The notes: generated by a model from the letters alone, not told the origin. Numbered from the stretch's first letter, positions 18,100-26,836 are shown. The stretch is 64,000 nucleotides of DNA from Streptomyces sp. NBC_01669 (GCF_026339735.1 NZ_JAPEQG010000001.1:7873001-7937000), one strand, 5' to 3'. Program-made: numbers and translations.

Positions 18100-19227
18100 T
18101 CACACCAGAGCGGCGGTGTGCTCACCCCCGCGGCCGACGACGTCGTCCTCATCGGCCTTCAGCAGCTGTCTGATGGCACGCACCGCCGCCCGCCCCGCCC
18201 GATTGGCGCCGATGGTGCTCGCCGACGGCCCGTACCCGACCAGATGGATCCGCGGGTCCCGTACGGCCTGCGTGCCTTCGACCTGGATGCCACCGCCGGG
18301 CTCGCGCAGCCGCAGCGGCGCGAGATGGTCGATGGCCGCGCGGAACCCGGTCGCCCAGAGGATCACATCGGCGTCCACCGTCCGCCCGTCGTCCCAGGCC
18401 ACCCCGGTCGGAGTGATCCGGTCGAACATCGGCAGCCGGTCGAGCACCCCCTCCTCCCGGGCGCGCCGCACGGCGTCGGTGACCGGCAGCCCGGTCACGC
18501 TCACCACGCTCTGCGGCGGCAGTCCCCGTCGTACGCGCTCCTCCACCATGGCGACGGCGGCCCGCCCCTGGTCCTCGCCGAACGGCCCCTCCCGGAAGAC
18601 CGGAGACCGGCGCGTCACCCAGAAGGTGTCCGCCGCGACCTCGGCGATCTCGATCAGATGCTGCGTGCCGGAGGCGCCGCCGCCGACCACGACCACTCGC
18701 TGTCCGGCGAACTCCTGGGGCCCCGGATAGTTCGCGGTGTGCAGTTGACGCCCCCGGAAGGTCTCCTGGCCCGGGTAGCGCGGCCAGAACGGCCGGTCCC
18801 AGGTGCCGGTGGCATTGATCAGGGCGCGCGTGGCATACGTACCCTCGGAGGTCTCGACGAGCAACCTCCCGCCGTCGCCATCGCGCACCGCACTCACGTC
18901 CACGGGCCGGTGGACCCTCAGGTCGAAGGTGTGCTCGTACGTGTCGAAGTACTCGCCGATCACTTCGGACGACGGGCGGCTGTCGTCGGCGCCGGACAGT
19001 TCCATGCCGGGCAGCGCGTGCATGCCGTGGACCTTGCCGTACGTCAGTGAGGGCCACCGGAACTGCCAGGCGCCGCCCGGATGGGGCGCGTGGTCGAGCA
19101 CGACGAAGTCGCGGTCGGGCTCCAGACCTGCGCGGCGCAGATGATAGGCGCCGGACAGACCAGCCTGTCCGGCGCCGATCACGACCACGTCCACTTCGCG
19201 TGCTGCCCCGACCCCAAAGTTGTTCAC
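18100..19227 (-). CDS. FAD-dependent NAD(P)-binding oxidoreductase (flavin monooxygenase/CzcO type)
   Basis: A 375-residue flavoprotein with two Rossmann motifs, GAGQAG at residues 18-23 for FAD and GGGASG near 180 for NAD(P)H, and the ATGF motif near residue 292. This is the layout of class-B flavin monooxygenases and thioredoxin-reductase-like enzymes. No ATG exists at a sensible place; GTG 19227 places the FAD motif where expected, though its ribosome-binding site is weak. It begins 38 bp after the stop of the sulfonate monooxygenase on the same strand, so a role in sulfur or sulfonate oxidation is suggested by position only. Confidence 0.78.
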   Translation of the reverse strand: MNNFGVGAAREVDVVVIGAGQAGLSGAYHLRRAGLEPDRDFVVLDHAPHPGGAWQFRWPSLTYGKVHGMHALPGMELSGADDSRPSSEVIGEYFDTYEHTFDLRVHRPVDVSAVRDGDGGRLLVETSEGTYATRALINATGTWDRPFWPRYPGQETFRGRQLHTANYPGPQEFAGQRVVVVGGGASGTQHLIEIAEVAADTFWVTRRSPVFREGPFGEDQGRAAVAMVEERVRRGLPPQSVVSVTGLPVTDAVRRAREEGVLDRLPMFDRITPTGVAWDDGRTVDADVILWATGFRAAIDHLAPLRLREPGGGIQVEGTQAVRDPRIHLVGYGPSASTIGANRAGRAAVRAIRQLLKADEDDVVGRGGEHTAALV

Positions 19228-19265
19228 GCTTCTACCAACGACTTCGGGCTCAGGGATCTTCCCGG

Positions 19266-20474
19266 TCAGCGGCCCCCGGCGATCAGCAGGGGCGCCCCGC
19301 CCGGAGCGGACGCCGGGCGCCCGTTCGCGGCAGGAATCCCCAGCATCGGCGATGCCGGAACGGTCGACAGCAGACCGCGCGCCGCCAGCTCCGGTGTCAC
19401 GCCCTCGCCGAACCAGTACGCCTCCTCCAGATGCGGGTAGCCGGAGAGCACGAAGTGGTCCACGCCCAGCGCGTGATACTCCTCGATCCGGTCCGCGACA
19501 TCCGCATGGCTGCCGACCAGCGCCGTGCCCGCGCCGCCTCGCACCAGACCGACGCCCGCCCACAGGTTGGGCGCGATCTCCAGCCGGTCGCGCGAGCCGC
19601 CGTGCAGGGCCAGCATCCGCTGCTGCCCCACCGACTCGCTCCGTCCCAGTGCCTGCTGCGCCGCGGCGATCGTCTCGGGATCGAGATCGCCCAGCAGCCG
19701 GTCCGCGGTCGCCCACGCCTCCTTCGCCGAGTCGCGCGAGATGGTGTGCAGCCGGATCCCGAACCGGACCGTACGGCCCTGTTCCTCCGCGAGCCCGCGG
19801 ATCCAGTCGATCTTCTCCTTCACGGCGGCCGGCGGCTCGCCCCAGGTCAGATAGACATCGGCGTGCGCGGCGGCCACGGGCCCGGCCGCCGCTGACGACC
19901 CGCCGAAGAAGATCTCCGGCAGCGGGTCCGGCGGCAGCGCCGTCAGACCGCCCTCCACCTGGTAGTGCTCACCGTCGAAGTCGTACGGCTGCCCACGCCA
20001 CGCGCCCCGCACCACCGAAAGGAACTCGGCGGTCCGTGCATAGCGCCGGTCGTGATCCAGATGGTCACCGAACCGCCGCTGCTCGGTGGAGTCGCCGCCC
20101 GTCACCACATTGAGCAGCAGCCGCCCCCGGGTGATCCGCTGATACGTGGCGGCCATCTGCGCGGCCAGTACCGGCGAGATCACCCCCGGCCGGAACGCCA
20201 CCAGGAACTTCAGCCGCTCGGTGTGCTGCGCCAGCGCCACCGTCGTCAGCCAGGCGTCCTCGCACCACGTACCCGTCGGCGTCAGTACCGCCTCGAAGCC
20301 GAGCTGTTCGGCTGCCTTGGCGATCTGCGCCAGATACTCGATGTCCGGCGCCCGCACCCCGCTCACCGGCGTGACGCGGTCCCGCTTGATCCCGCCGTCG
20401 GTGTACGCGTGCCGGTCGACGAGCGTGCGGCCGTCACCGCCCGTGGGCAGGAACCAGTGCAGATGAACAGTCAT
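19266..20474 (-). CDS. ssuD: Alkanesulfonate monooxygenase-like LLM flavoenzyme
   Basis: A 402-residue luciferase-like monooxygenase. HLHWFLPTGGDGR at the N-terminus, VLTPTGTWCEDAWL near residues 63-76, FLVAFRPGVISP and LLLNVVTGGD are the SsuD pattern for FMNH2-dependent release of sulfite from alkanesulfonates. The full length and uninterrupted frame indicate an intact gene. It is the first intact enzyme after the Cys-rich leader, but the transporter genes that should lie between are degraded. Reduced FMN would need a separate reductase; none is encoded beside it. Confidence 0.88.
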   Translation of the reverse strand: MTVHLHWFLPTGGDGRTLVDRHAYTDGGIKRDRVTPVSGVRAPDIEYLAQIAKAAEQLGFEAVLTPTGTWCEDAWLTTVALAQHTERLKFLVAFRPGVISPVLAAQMAATYQRITRGRLLLNVVTGGDSTEQRRFGDHLDHDRRYARTAEFLSVVRGAWRGQPYDFDGEHYQVEGGLTALPPDPLPEIFFGGSSAAAGPVAAAHADVYLTWGEPPAAVKEKIDWIRGLAEEQGRTVRFGIRLHTISRDSAKEAWATADRLLGDLDPETIAAAQQALGRSESVGQQRMLALHGGSRDRLEIAPNLWAGVGLVRGGAGTALVGSHADVADRIEEYHALGVDHFVLSGYPHLEEAYWFGEGVTPELAARGLLSTVPASPMLGIPAANGRPASAPGGAPLLIAGGR

Positions 20475-20496
20475 GACGAGGCCTTTCCTTACGAGC

Positions 20497-20702
20497 GGGG
20501 GTTGCCGAGGACGCGGGCAGATCGCGGTTGAACCGGGTGTCGGCGAAGTCCTTGAAGGCGAAGCGGCGCGGAATGAGCTTCGGATCGGCGAACGTGTCGG
20601 CGATCTCCTGCTCCGACGTGATGGCCGCCGGATCGATGGCGACGGGCACCCGCGTCCCGTAACTGCGCTTCACCGCGTCCAACGCCACGGCGTACGGCAG
20701 TA
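20497..20702 (-). pseudogene. ssuA remnant: C-terminal end of sulfonate-binding protein
   Basis: About 65 codons resemble the C-terminus of aliphatic-sulfonate ABC binding proteins: LPYAVALDAVKRSYG, PVAIDPAAITSEQEIADTF and PRRFAFKDFADTRFNRDLP. Everything before that, including signal peptide and ligand-binding lobes, is missing. The text is joined in frame to the decayed ssuB fragment at about 20703 and runs into the region just before ssuD. Confidence 0.75.
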
Positions 20703-21050
20703 TGCGTGACGAGCAGCACCGCGCAGCCGCGCCGCTGCCAGGGCTCGGCGACCAGCTGCTGCGCCTTGATCCGGGTCAGCGCGTCGAGCGCACCGAACAG
20801 CTCGTCGAGCAGCGGCAGATCGGGTTCGCGCGCCAGAGCCCGAGCCCGACCTCTTCCAACGCCCGTTCGGCCACCGCCCGTTCGGGCTTGCCCGGCAACC
20901 CGAGCAGTACATTGCGCCAGACCCGCTTCCACGGCATCAGCCGATTCGCCTGGAAGGCAACAGCGCGCCGTTTGGGCACCAGTACCGTGCCCGTGATGTC
21001 GCGGTCGAGCCCGGCCGGCACGCGTAGCAGAGTCGACTTCCCGCAGCCGC
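20703..21050 (-). pseudogene. ssuB remnant: sulfonate ABC ATPase, frameshifted and deleted
   Basis: Two frames are needed. The first holds the P-loop GCGKSTLLRV, then GLDRDITGTVLVP, AVAFQANRLMPWKRVWRNVL and ERALEEVGL. After a break near 20840, where the LSGG signature should be, the second frame resumes with LAREPDLPLLDELFGALDA and AVLLVTHT. The N-terminus before the P-loop and all after the switch region are absent. Walker B Glu-Pro is changed (DEL for DEP). It cannot yield a working ATPase. Confidence 0.8.
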
Positions 21051-21230
21051 TCCGGCCCGGGCGATGGTTCCGGGCGACGAGAGCACATCGGGATGCAGGA
21101 CACCGGTCGCACTGAGCACCTGCCGCAGCACGAGAAGCAGCAACGGGCCGATGGTGCGCCGTAGTGTACGGGGTACGGACCGCAGTCGTGAGCCGCGGGC
21201 GGACGTCGGCGCGACGGGCTCGAGTTCGAC
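21051..21230 (-). pseudogene. ssuC remnant: N-terminal end of sulfonate permease
   Basis: Only the cytoplasmic start and first membrane helix remain: TLRRTIGPLLLLVLRQVLSA, then TGVLHPDVLSSPGTIARAG. The reading then passes directly into the P-loop of ssuB, showing a deletion that removed most of ssuC and the beginning of ssuB. The remnant marks the 5' end of the former transporter operon, about 280 bp after the leader peptide. Confidence 0.7.
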
Positions 21231-21511
21231 TTCCCGGTATGAATCGGCTGTATTGATTTCCCCTGATACATCCGGCGGGGCGAGGGCATGGCCAAGGGGC
21301 ATGAAAGCTCCACGAGCAGTCCACGGACGGGGAGAAGGCACGGCTCGACAGCCCGGCACCCGGACGGCGGACCCGTTACGGCACGGGAGCTACGACAGGG
21401 GAAGGGCGCGGCGGCGTTCGACGAGGCGCCTTACGGCAACAGAGCGGTGCGCGAGTCAGGTGCGGGACAAGGGAACCCTCGGCCACCTGCGGAATACGTG
21501 CTGAAGGAACG

Positions 21512-21595
21512 TCAGCAGCCGTGACAACACACGGCAGAGGCCACCCGCAGCAGGTCGATGTGACCGCGCGAAGTGAGCAGAGCTGAACGGAACAT
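21512..21595 (-). CDS. Cys-rich leader peptide for sulfur gene attenuation (27 residues)
   Basis: The frame starts at ATG 21595, has HIDLLRVASAV at residues 12-22, and ends CCHGC-stop, with three Cys codons in the last five. Peptides with the DLLRxASA core and terminal cysteines precede sulfate, cysteine and sulfonate genes in actinobacteria, and in mycobacteria polycysteine leaders act as cysteine-responsive attenuators. Here the -10 lies 7 bases before the ATG, so the transcript is probably leaderless. When Cys-tRNA is scarce, ribosome stalling on the Cys codons would alter folding downstream. The next coding sequence is the broken ssuC; the first intact one is ssuD about 1 kb on. Confidence 0.75.
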   Translation of the reverse strand: MFRSALLTSRGHIDLLRVASAVCCHGC

Positions 21596-21602
21596 GTCGC
21601 CG

Positions 21603-21632
21603 AACGTAGCGACGCACCCCGGAACCGGTCAA
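21603..21632 (-). promoter_or_regulatory. Probable SigA-type promoter for a leaderless transcript
   Basis: On the minus strand TTGACC (21632-21627) is separated by 18 bp from TACGTT (21608-21603). Seven bases later is the ATG of the leader peptide, the distance expected if the A of ATG is the transcription start. Confidence 0.55.
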
Positions 21633-21687
21633 TGCTGTCTCGGCACGTGGACGCGCCATCTCGTGTCACGAGCGAGAAGATGGGGGC

Positions 21688-22113
21688 ATGCCCGATGCCT
21701 TCATCACCAGCGTTCTGCACATCACGACCGGTGCCGCCGAGACGGTCACCGACCTGACGGACGACTGCGTACGGTTCCTCACCCGCGCTGCCGTCGGCCG
21801 GGACGGCCTACTCAACATTTTCGTGCCCCATGCCACCGCCGGAATCGCCATCCTGGAAACCGGAGCGGGCAGCGACGACGACCTCCTCGCCACCCTCCAC
21901 ACATTGCTACCCGCGGACGACCGCTATCAGCACCGCCACGGCAGCCCCGGCCACGGTCGCGACCACGTCCTGCCGGCCCTCATCGCACCGCACGCCACAT
22001 TGCCGGTGATCGGCGGACGGCTGGAACTGGGTACGTGGCAGTCGGTGTGCCTGGTCGACACGAACAGGAGCAACACCAACCGTAACGTCCGGTTGAGCTT
22101 CCTCGGTCAGTGA
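21688..22113 (+). CDS. YjbQ/UPF0047 family protein
   Basis: A 141-residue protein of the UPF0047 family, some members of which have a weak thiamine-phosphate synthase activity; the true role is unsettled. Diagnostic segments are VPHATAGIAILE near residue 50, HGSPGHGRDHVLPALIAP near 92-110, GTWQSVCLVD near 118 and VRLSFLG at the end; the conserved His residues form the metal-binding trimer interface. The start ATG 21688 is preceded by AGATGGGGG. It is divergent from the Cys-rich leader, 92 bp away. A short copy of its C-terminal end recurs near 51.7 kb. Confidence 0.88.
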   Translation: MPDAFITSVLHITTGAAETVTDLTDDCVRFLTRAAVGRDGLLNIFVPHATAGIAILETGAGSDDDLLATLHTLLPADDRYQHRHGSPGHGRDHVLPALIAPHATLPVIGGRLELGTWQSVCLVDTNRSNTNRNVRLSFLGQ

Positions 22114-22744
22114 GTCGCCTTGGTGGCACTGTAGGGGGGAAGCCCGGCCTCGCCAACTGAGTGATGCGCACAGTTGTCCGCCGGCCCGCGGGTAACTGGG
22201 CTTCGCCCCACCTCAGGCGCAGGGAAAAATCCCTTCCGCGTCGTCCACCTGTTCCCTATGACGCACCACGTGGAGTGCGTCGCGATCCTGGAGCCGGCCG
22301 CGAAGGGCCTCTGACCTGCAGGTTCGAGTGGTGTATGTTATGTGCGCTATGGGCGTTGCGGGCGATATCTTGACGCTGAAATGACGCTCTACGAGGCATC
22401 GTGAGGCTCATTTGACGCTCGTTCTGATGGTCCATCAGGTGCATTGTGCCGCTGGTCAGGAGGTCTCCTGGCTACGCAGGTGTGGCAAGTTGCCGGGAAT
22501 TTTGTGGTGACAAGCGGTCCCACTCAGCCACATGCCCGTAGTACCAGTAGGTTCTTCGTCTGCTGGTGGTACAGGCGTCACGCGTCGCTGACCTGTGTAA
22601 AACGTGGCCACGTATGGCTCGTTGGAGCCGTCGGCCCGGGAATGGTCCGGATCTTGTCCTCAGCGAGACGGGCCTGGTCATCTGTCGACGCCGCATCCCT
22701 CGGCTCGTGGACTGCTCCCAGCGGATGTGTCGGCCCGTCGAGTG
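22114..22744. other. Non-coding, lower-GC gap with short repeats
   Basis: No convincing gene. The sequence is visibly richer in A/T than its neighbours. It holds three direct copies of TGACGCT at 22371, 22382 and 22413 (the first two spaced one helical turn apart) and a 7-bp inverted repeat, ctgatgg-t-ccatcag, at 22424-22438. These could be binding sites for a regulator or scars of a lost mobile element. Confidence 0.4.
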
Positions 22745-23965
22745 CTACATCGAGGTGGGCAGGTGCGGGGAGCGGAGCACTAGCAGGGTGATCTCGCTGG
22801 GGGCGAAGACGCGGAACGGCGGGCCCCAGAAGCCGGTGCCGCGGCTGGTGTAGAGGAGGGTGCGGGGGCCGTGGTGGCTGAGGCCGGCGAGGGCGGGCTG
22901 GTCGATGCGGACCAGGTGGTGGAAGGGCCAGATCTGGCCGCCGTGGGTGTGGCCGGAGAGCTGGAGGTCGATGCCGTCGGCTGCCGCCCGGTCGATGAAC
23001 TTGGGCTGGTGTGCCAAGAGCAGGACGGGTAGGTCGGGGTCGGCGCCGTTCAAGGCTCCGGCGAGGTGGGCGCGGTGGCCTGTCAGGCCGGAGGACTCGG
23101 CGGTGACGTCATCCACGCCGGCGACCACGAGGGTGTCGCCTCCGCGTTCGAGCAGCAGATGGCGGTTGCGCAGAGGCTCCCAGCCCAGCTCGTCCATCAG
23201 GTCGACCCAGCCCTGGGCCTCGCTGTAGTACTCGTGGTTGCCGGTGACGTATACACGGGCCCGGGTGGCCCGCACGGTTCCGAGTGGAGTGGCCTGGGCG
23301 CGGCGGCGTTCGGCCGTGCCGTCCGCGATGTCACCGGTGTGGCAGACCAGGTCGGCTTCCAGGGTGTTCACCGTCTCGCATACCTGTGCCGACCAGCGAG
23401 TGCGATCGAGGGGGCCGTAGTGGGTGTCGGTGATGAGGACGACGCGGGTGCCGTCCAACCCGGCACCCAGCCGTGGGAGTTGCACGTCGAGTCGGCGCAC
23501 GCGTGGCACGCGGCGGGCTTCGGCGTACCCCCAGGCGAGTAGTGCGGCGGTTATGCCGAGGACGGCCCAAGTGACAATTCGAGCCCGGTCCTGACTCTCG
23601 TCGACGCCGGCCACGGTCAGGACGAGCCGCAATGGGACGCCGAGCAGAATGGACCAGGTGAACAGAACCCAACTGGTGCCCAGCAGGGTGTCACCGACGA
23701 TCGCCGCCCGGTCCTGCTGGCGCCGGCCGTGGCCGCGCACCATCGCGAGCGGCATACCGACGAGGCCGAGGGCGAACAGGGCGGTGCCGGCGAGCGTGAC
23801 GGGCAGCGGCCAGTGTTGGCCGCTGTGCAGGAGCACCCAGCAGGGCACGGCCCACAGCAGGACGGGGGCGATCAGGGGGATGTAGCGCATCAGGCGGTGC
23901 AGTCGGCTCTGCCGCGGCGCTTGCGCTTCACTGTCGGCGGGTCGGGTGTCGCTGGTGTCGGTCAC
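22745..23965 (-). CDS. Membrane-anchored metallophosphoesterase
   Basis: A 406-residue protein with four predicted membrane helices in the first 155 residues, then a calcineurin-like phosphoesterase domain. Metal-site motifs are in order: TDTHYG near 177, HTGDIADG near 200, GNHEYY near 238, LLAHQP and finally GHTHGGQIWP near 335. This is the YkuE/YaeI type, thought to act on phospholipid or nucleotide phosphodiesters at the membrane. The start is GTG 23965, with GAGGGG 4 bases before it; an ATG 36 bp upstream lacks such a site. It is head-to-head with the truncated dehydrogenase fragment, so its own promoter region may have been rearranged. Confidence 0.85.
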   Translation of the reverse strand: MTDTSDTRPADSEAQAPRQSRLHRLMRYIPLIAPVLLWAVPCWVLLHSGQHWPLPVTLAGTALFALGLVGMPLAMVRGHGRRQQDRAAIVGDTLLGTSWVLFTWSILLGVPLRLVLTVAGVDESQDRARIVTWAVLGITAALLAWGYAEARRVPRVRRLDVQLPRLGAGLDGTRVVLITDTHYGPLDRTRWSAQVCETVNTLEADLVCHTGDIADGTAERRRAQATPLGTVRATRARVYVTGNHEYYSEAQGWVDLMDELGWEPLRNRHLLLERGGDTLVVAGVDDVTAESSGLTGHRAHLAGALNGADPDLPVLLLAHQPKFIDRAAADGIDLQLSGHTHGGQIWPFHHLVRIDQPALAGLSHHGPRTLLYTSRGTGFWGPPFRVFAPSEITLLVLRSPHLPTSM

Positions 23966-24043
23966 GCTTCCCCTCACAAACCAGGCTGCCGTCCCGCGCA
24001 CTGTATCCGGTCGCCCTCGGGCCGGCCGGACCGGCGTTCATGG

Positions 24044-24334
24044 GCGCGGATCACCGAGTCGGTTCGCAAGATGGTCGCCGAGGTCTCGGCATACGTCCCG
24101 GGCTACCGGATGGTCCAGGACATTCAGATCACCGAGATCCCGGCCGACCAGCCGGTCGAGACGCTCCTGGCCGAGGGTGCGACCGCACGGCCGACCCACC
24201 AGGTGTCGGTCTTCCTCAGGGTCGGGGGCGCGGGCATGTACCTCCCGGCGTATGCCGGAAACCTCGACATCATGACCTCGGCCGCGGTGCAGATGGCCGA
24301 GAAGATCGCCGCCGCGAAGGAGGCCACGAAGTGA
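24044..24334 (+). pseudogene. Acetaldehyde dehydrogenase (acylating), C-terminal fragment
   Basis: About 95 codons matching the end of MhpF/DmpF-type acylating acetaldehyde dehydrogenases: ITESVRKMVAEV, YVPGYRMVQDIQITE, HQVSVFLRVGGAGMYLPAYA and GNLDIMTSAAVQMAEKI. The NAD-binding and catalytic-Cys portions (some 210 residues) are absent and no start codon fits. The stop overlaps the aldolase GTG by 4 bp, the native operon junction, so the break is on the 5' side, next to the phosphoesterase gene. Confidence 0.85.
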
Positions 24335-25341
24335 GCACCCCGATCTTTGTACAGGACGTCACCCTCCGTGACGGAATGCGCGCCGTCAGGCACCGCATCA
24401 CGCCCGAGGACGTCAAGCGCATCGTCGTGGCCCTGGAGGAGGCCGGCGTCGACGCGATCGAGGTCGCGCACGGTGACGGCCTCGCCGGCGGCTCGCTCAA
24501 CTACGGCCCGGGCTCGAACACCGACTGGGAGTGGATCGAGGCCGCCGCCTCGGTCCTGAAGAACGCCCGTCTCACCACTCTGCTACTGCCGGGTGTGGGC
24601 ACCATCCACGAGCTGAAGCACGCCTACGACCTCGGCGTTCGCTCAGTGCGGGTGGCCACCCACTGCACCAAGGCCGACATCTCCGCGCAACACATCGCCG
24701 CCGCCCGTGAGCTGGGCATGGACGTCTCCGGCTTCCTGATGCTCTCCCACATGGCCGAGCCCGAACAGCTCGCGAAGCAAGCCAAGTTGATGGAGTCCTA
24801 TGGCGCCCAGTGCGTCTACGTCACCGACTCCGGCGGCCGACTGACGATGAACGATGTCGCCGCCCGGGTGCGCGCCTACCGCGACGTCCTCGACCCGGCG
24901 ACCGAGATCGGCATCCACGCCCACGAGAACCTCTCGCTCTCCGTTGCCAACTCGGTGGTCGCGGTCGAGAACGGCGTCTACCGCGTCGACGCCTCGCTCG
25001 CGGGACACGGAGCGGGCGCGGGCAACTGCCCCATCGAGGCCTTCGTCGCCGTCGCGAACCTGTCGGGCTTCAAGCACAACTGCGACCTGTTCAGACTGCA
25101 GGACGCCGCCGATGATATCGTCCGCCCCCTGCAGGACCGCCCGGTCCGGGTCGACCGCGAGACCCTCACGCTGGGCTACGCGGGTGTCTATTCCAGCTTC
25201 CTGCGGCACGCGGAGACCGCCGCGCAGCGGTACGAAGTCGACGTGCGCGACATCCTGATGGAATGCGGTCGGCGACGACTGGTCGGCGGCCAGGAGGACA
25301 TGATCGTCGACATCGCCCTCGGCCTGGCGGCCGGCCGCTGA
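24331..25341 (+). CDS. mhpE: 4-hydroxy-2-oxovalerate aldolase
   Basis: A 336-residue HMGL-like TIM-barrel enzyme that cleaves 4-hydroxy-2-oxovalerate to pyruvate and acetaldehyde at the end of meta-cleavage pathways. TLRDGMR at residues 11-17 holds the metal-binding Asp and catalytic Arg; VTDSGG and IHAHENLSLSVAN near 193 give the two metal His. The C-terminal helical communication domain is complete. The start GTG 24331 overlaps the truncated dehydrogenase stop. In known systems aldehyde is channelled straight to the dehydrogenase partner, which is lost here. Expression is doubtful because the promoter side is deleted. Confidence 0.9.
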   Translation: MSTPIFVQDVTLRDGMRAVRHRITPEDVKRIVVALEEAGVDAIEVAHGDGLAGGSLNYGPGSNTDWEWIEAAASVLKNARLTTLLLPGVGTIHELKHAYDLGVRSVRVATHCTKADISAQHIAAARELGMDVSGFLMLSHMAEPEQLAKQAKLMESYGAQCVYVTDSGGRLTMNDVAARVRAYRDVLDPATEIGIHAHENLSLSVANSVVAVENGVYRVDASLAGHGAGAGNCPIEAFVAVANLSGFKHNCDLFRLQDAADDIVRPLQDRPVRVDRETLTLGYAGVYSSFLRHAETAAQRYEVDVRDILMECGRRRLVGGQEDMIVDIALGLAAGR

Positions 25342-25350
25342 GGTCTGCGA

Positions 25351-25398
25351 CGGTCGGTCGGTTCACGGTCGACTCCGTCGCCGTGAACCGACCGACCG
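25351..25398 (+). terminator. Perfect 18-bp hairpin after the aldolase gene
   Basis: Arms at 25351-25368 and 25381-25398 are exactly complementary, with a 12-base loop, starting 9 bp after the stop. It is a strong candidate terminator. The unusual length and perfection also resemble the end of an insertion element, and a transposase remnant follows. Confidence 0.7.
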
Positions 25399-25639
25399 GG
25401 AACGGGAGTCGCCGCGCCGCAGGGACACCTTCCCGGTGCCATGGGCGGGATCCGGACATCGGCATACCGCCCGACCACGACCTGCGCAGCCTGCTGGACA
25501 CACCTCTCCCCGAAAAAGGGTGGAAGCAGCCTACGCGGGAAATGTGTAGCAGCAGAGGATGGCGGCGAGACGGTCCGTTCGACGACCCATCTGCGGCGTC
25601 CCAATCGCTCGCTCGACTCGATTCCTTTGCGGGCGATGC

Positions 25640-26126
25640 GGACTCCGATGCGCTTGCCGCGGAGTCATTTGCGCAGGTCGGCCCGGGCATAGGCTTTGTC
25701 AACGGGCAGCAGGCCCCCTGTATCCCCACCATCCTGAGCATGCCCGGTCTCGGCCCCGTCCTGGGAGCCGAGTTCATCGCCCTCACCGGCGGCGACATGG
25801 GCGTCTTCGGCAGCCCCGACCGCCTCGCCGGCGTTTCGGGACTGGCACCCGTCCCGAAAGACTCAGGACGGATCAGCGACAACATGCGCCGACCTCGCCG
25901 CTACTGCCGCCCGCTGATGCAGGTCTTCTACATGTCCGCCCAGGTCGCTGCCCAGCACTGCCCCGTCTCAAAGGCGTTCTACGAACGCAAGAGGGCCGAG
26001 AGAAAGACCCACAAGCAAGCTGTCATCGCCCTCGCGCGCCGCCGCCTGAACGTCCTGTGGGCGCTCCTCCGCGACGGTCGCCCCTTCGAGAGCAGTTCAC
26101 CCACCCGTGCTGCCCGCCTTGGATGA
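25640..26126 (+). pseudogene. IS110-family transposase, C-terminal remnant
   Basis: The reading includes ILSMPGLGPVLGAEFIALTG, then GVFGSPDRLAGVSGLAPVPK, DSGRISDNMRRPRRY, VFYMSAQVAAQHCPVSKAFY and RKTHKQAVIALARRRLNVLW. This is the C-terminal Transposase_20 half of IS110 enzymes. The N-terminal DEDD catalytic half is missing, so it is inactive. The open frame extends back to 25263 but the upstream part shows no similarity. Confidence 0.85.
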
Positions 26127-26836
26127 GGTGACCACACCCAGTCACGAGCCAAGTTTGACAACCACATGGGGAATCAGTAGGAGCATCTCGTCGATGAAGC
26201 CCTCCACCCGCTTCAGCACGCTCACCCTGGGCGGAGACGATTTTCGCACCGGCGGTACCGGATGGTTCAGGGCCTTGACGACCGTCTTGCGCAACACCCG
26301 GTAGCGCCGCGCCGGCGTCCGCTGCGCCACCGTCGGATCCAGTCGGCGGTTCCGGGCGGATCCGCCCGAAGATCCATTCACGCGACCTGTATACGAAAAG
26401 GTCTCCTGATGCGACCTTGATCAACGTACACAGCGTGACCGGCCGAACGGTCCAAGACCTCGATGACGCCGAAAGCGGAATGTCGCACACCGTCAAACTC
26501 GGGACAGCCAATCTCGTTGCCCAATCCGCTGTCGCTGTCAAGGACGATGACGGCGCCCACAGCAGCCGGCACTCCCACCGTTGTCACAAACAACTGCCCC
26601 TAGCGAAAACAGACTTGTCCCCATCGCATCACTAACACAGCGGATACACAGCACCGTTGACGCGTTTCACTGCTGACCTTAGGCTCGCTCACCATTGGTT
26701 CCGGCCAGGGTTCGCACAGACGGTCCCGTTCCTGACGTACGTGCGACCGTCCGTCGTCGCTTCGGCTACGGCGGGCTGGGGCTGCCGCTCTGCCGGAACC
26801 GCCGCTCCACTCCGTACCGACGACTCTGGAGAGCAT
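26127..26836. other. Gap with possible IS21-like transposase scrap
   Basis: On the minus strand at 26142..26381 the reading contains RRYRVLRKTVVKALNHPVPP, then VRKSSPPR and GFIDEMLL, resembling the N-terminal helix-turn-helix segment of IS21-type (IstA) transposases, without the catalytic domain. The rest, to the start of the hydrolase gene at 26837, has lower GC and no recognisable gene. Confidence 0.4.

Noticed and set aside
22310..22345. tRNA-like ggttcgag at the edge of the low-GC gap
   Set aside because: The T-loop-like string is isolated: no acceptor, D or anticodon stems could be paired around it, so neither a tRNA nor a tRNA-derived att site is supported.
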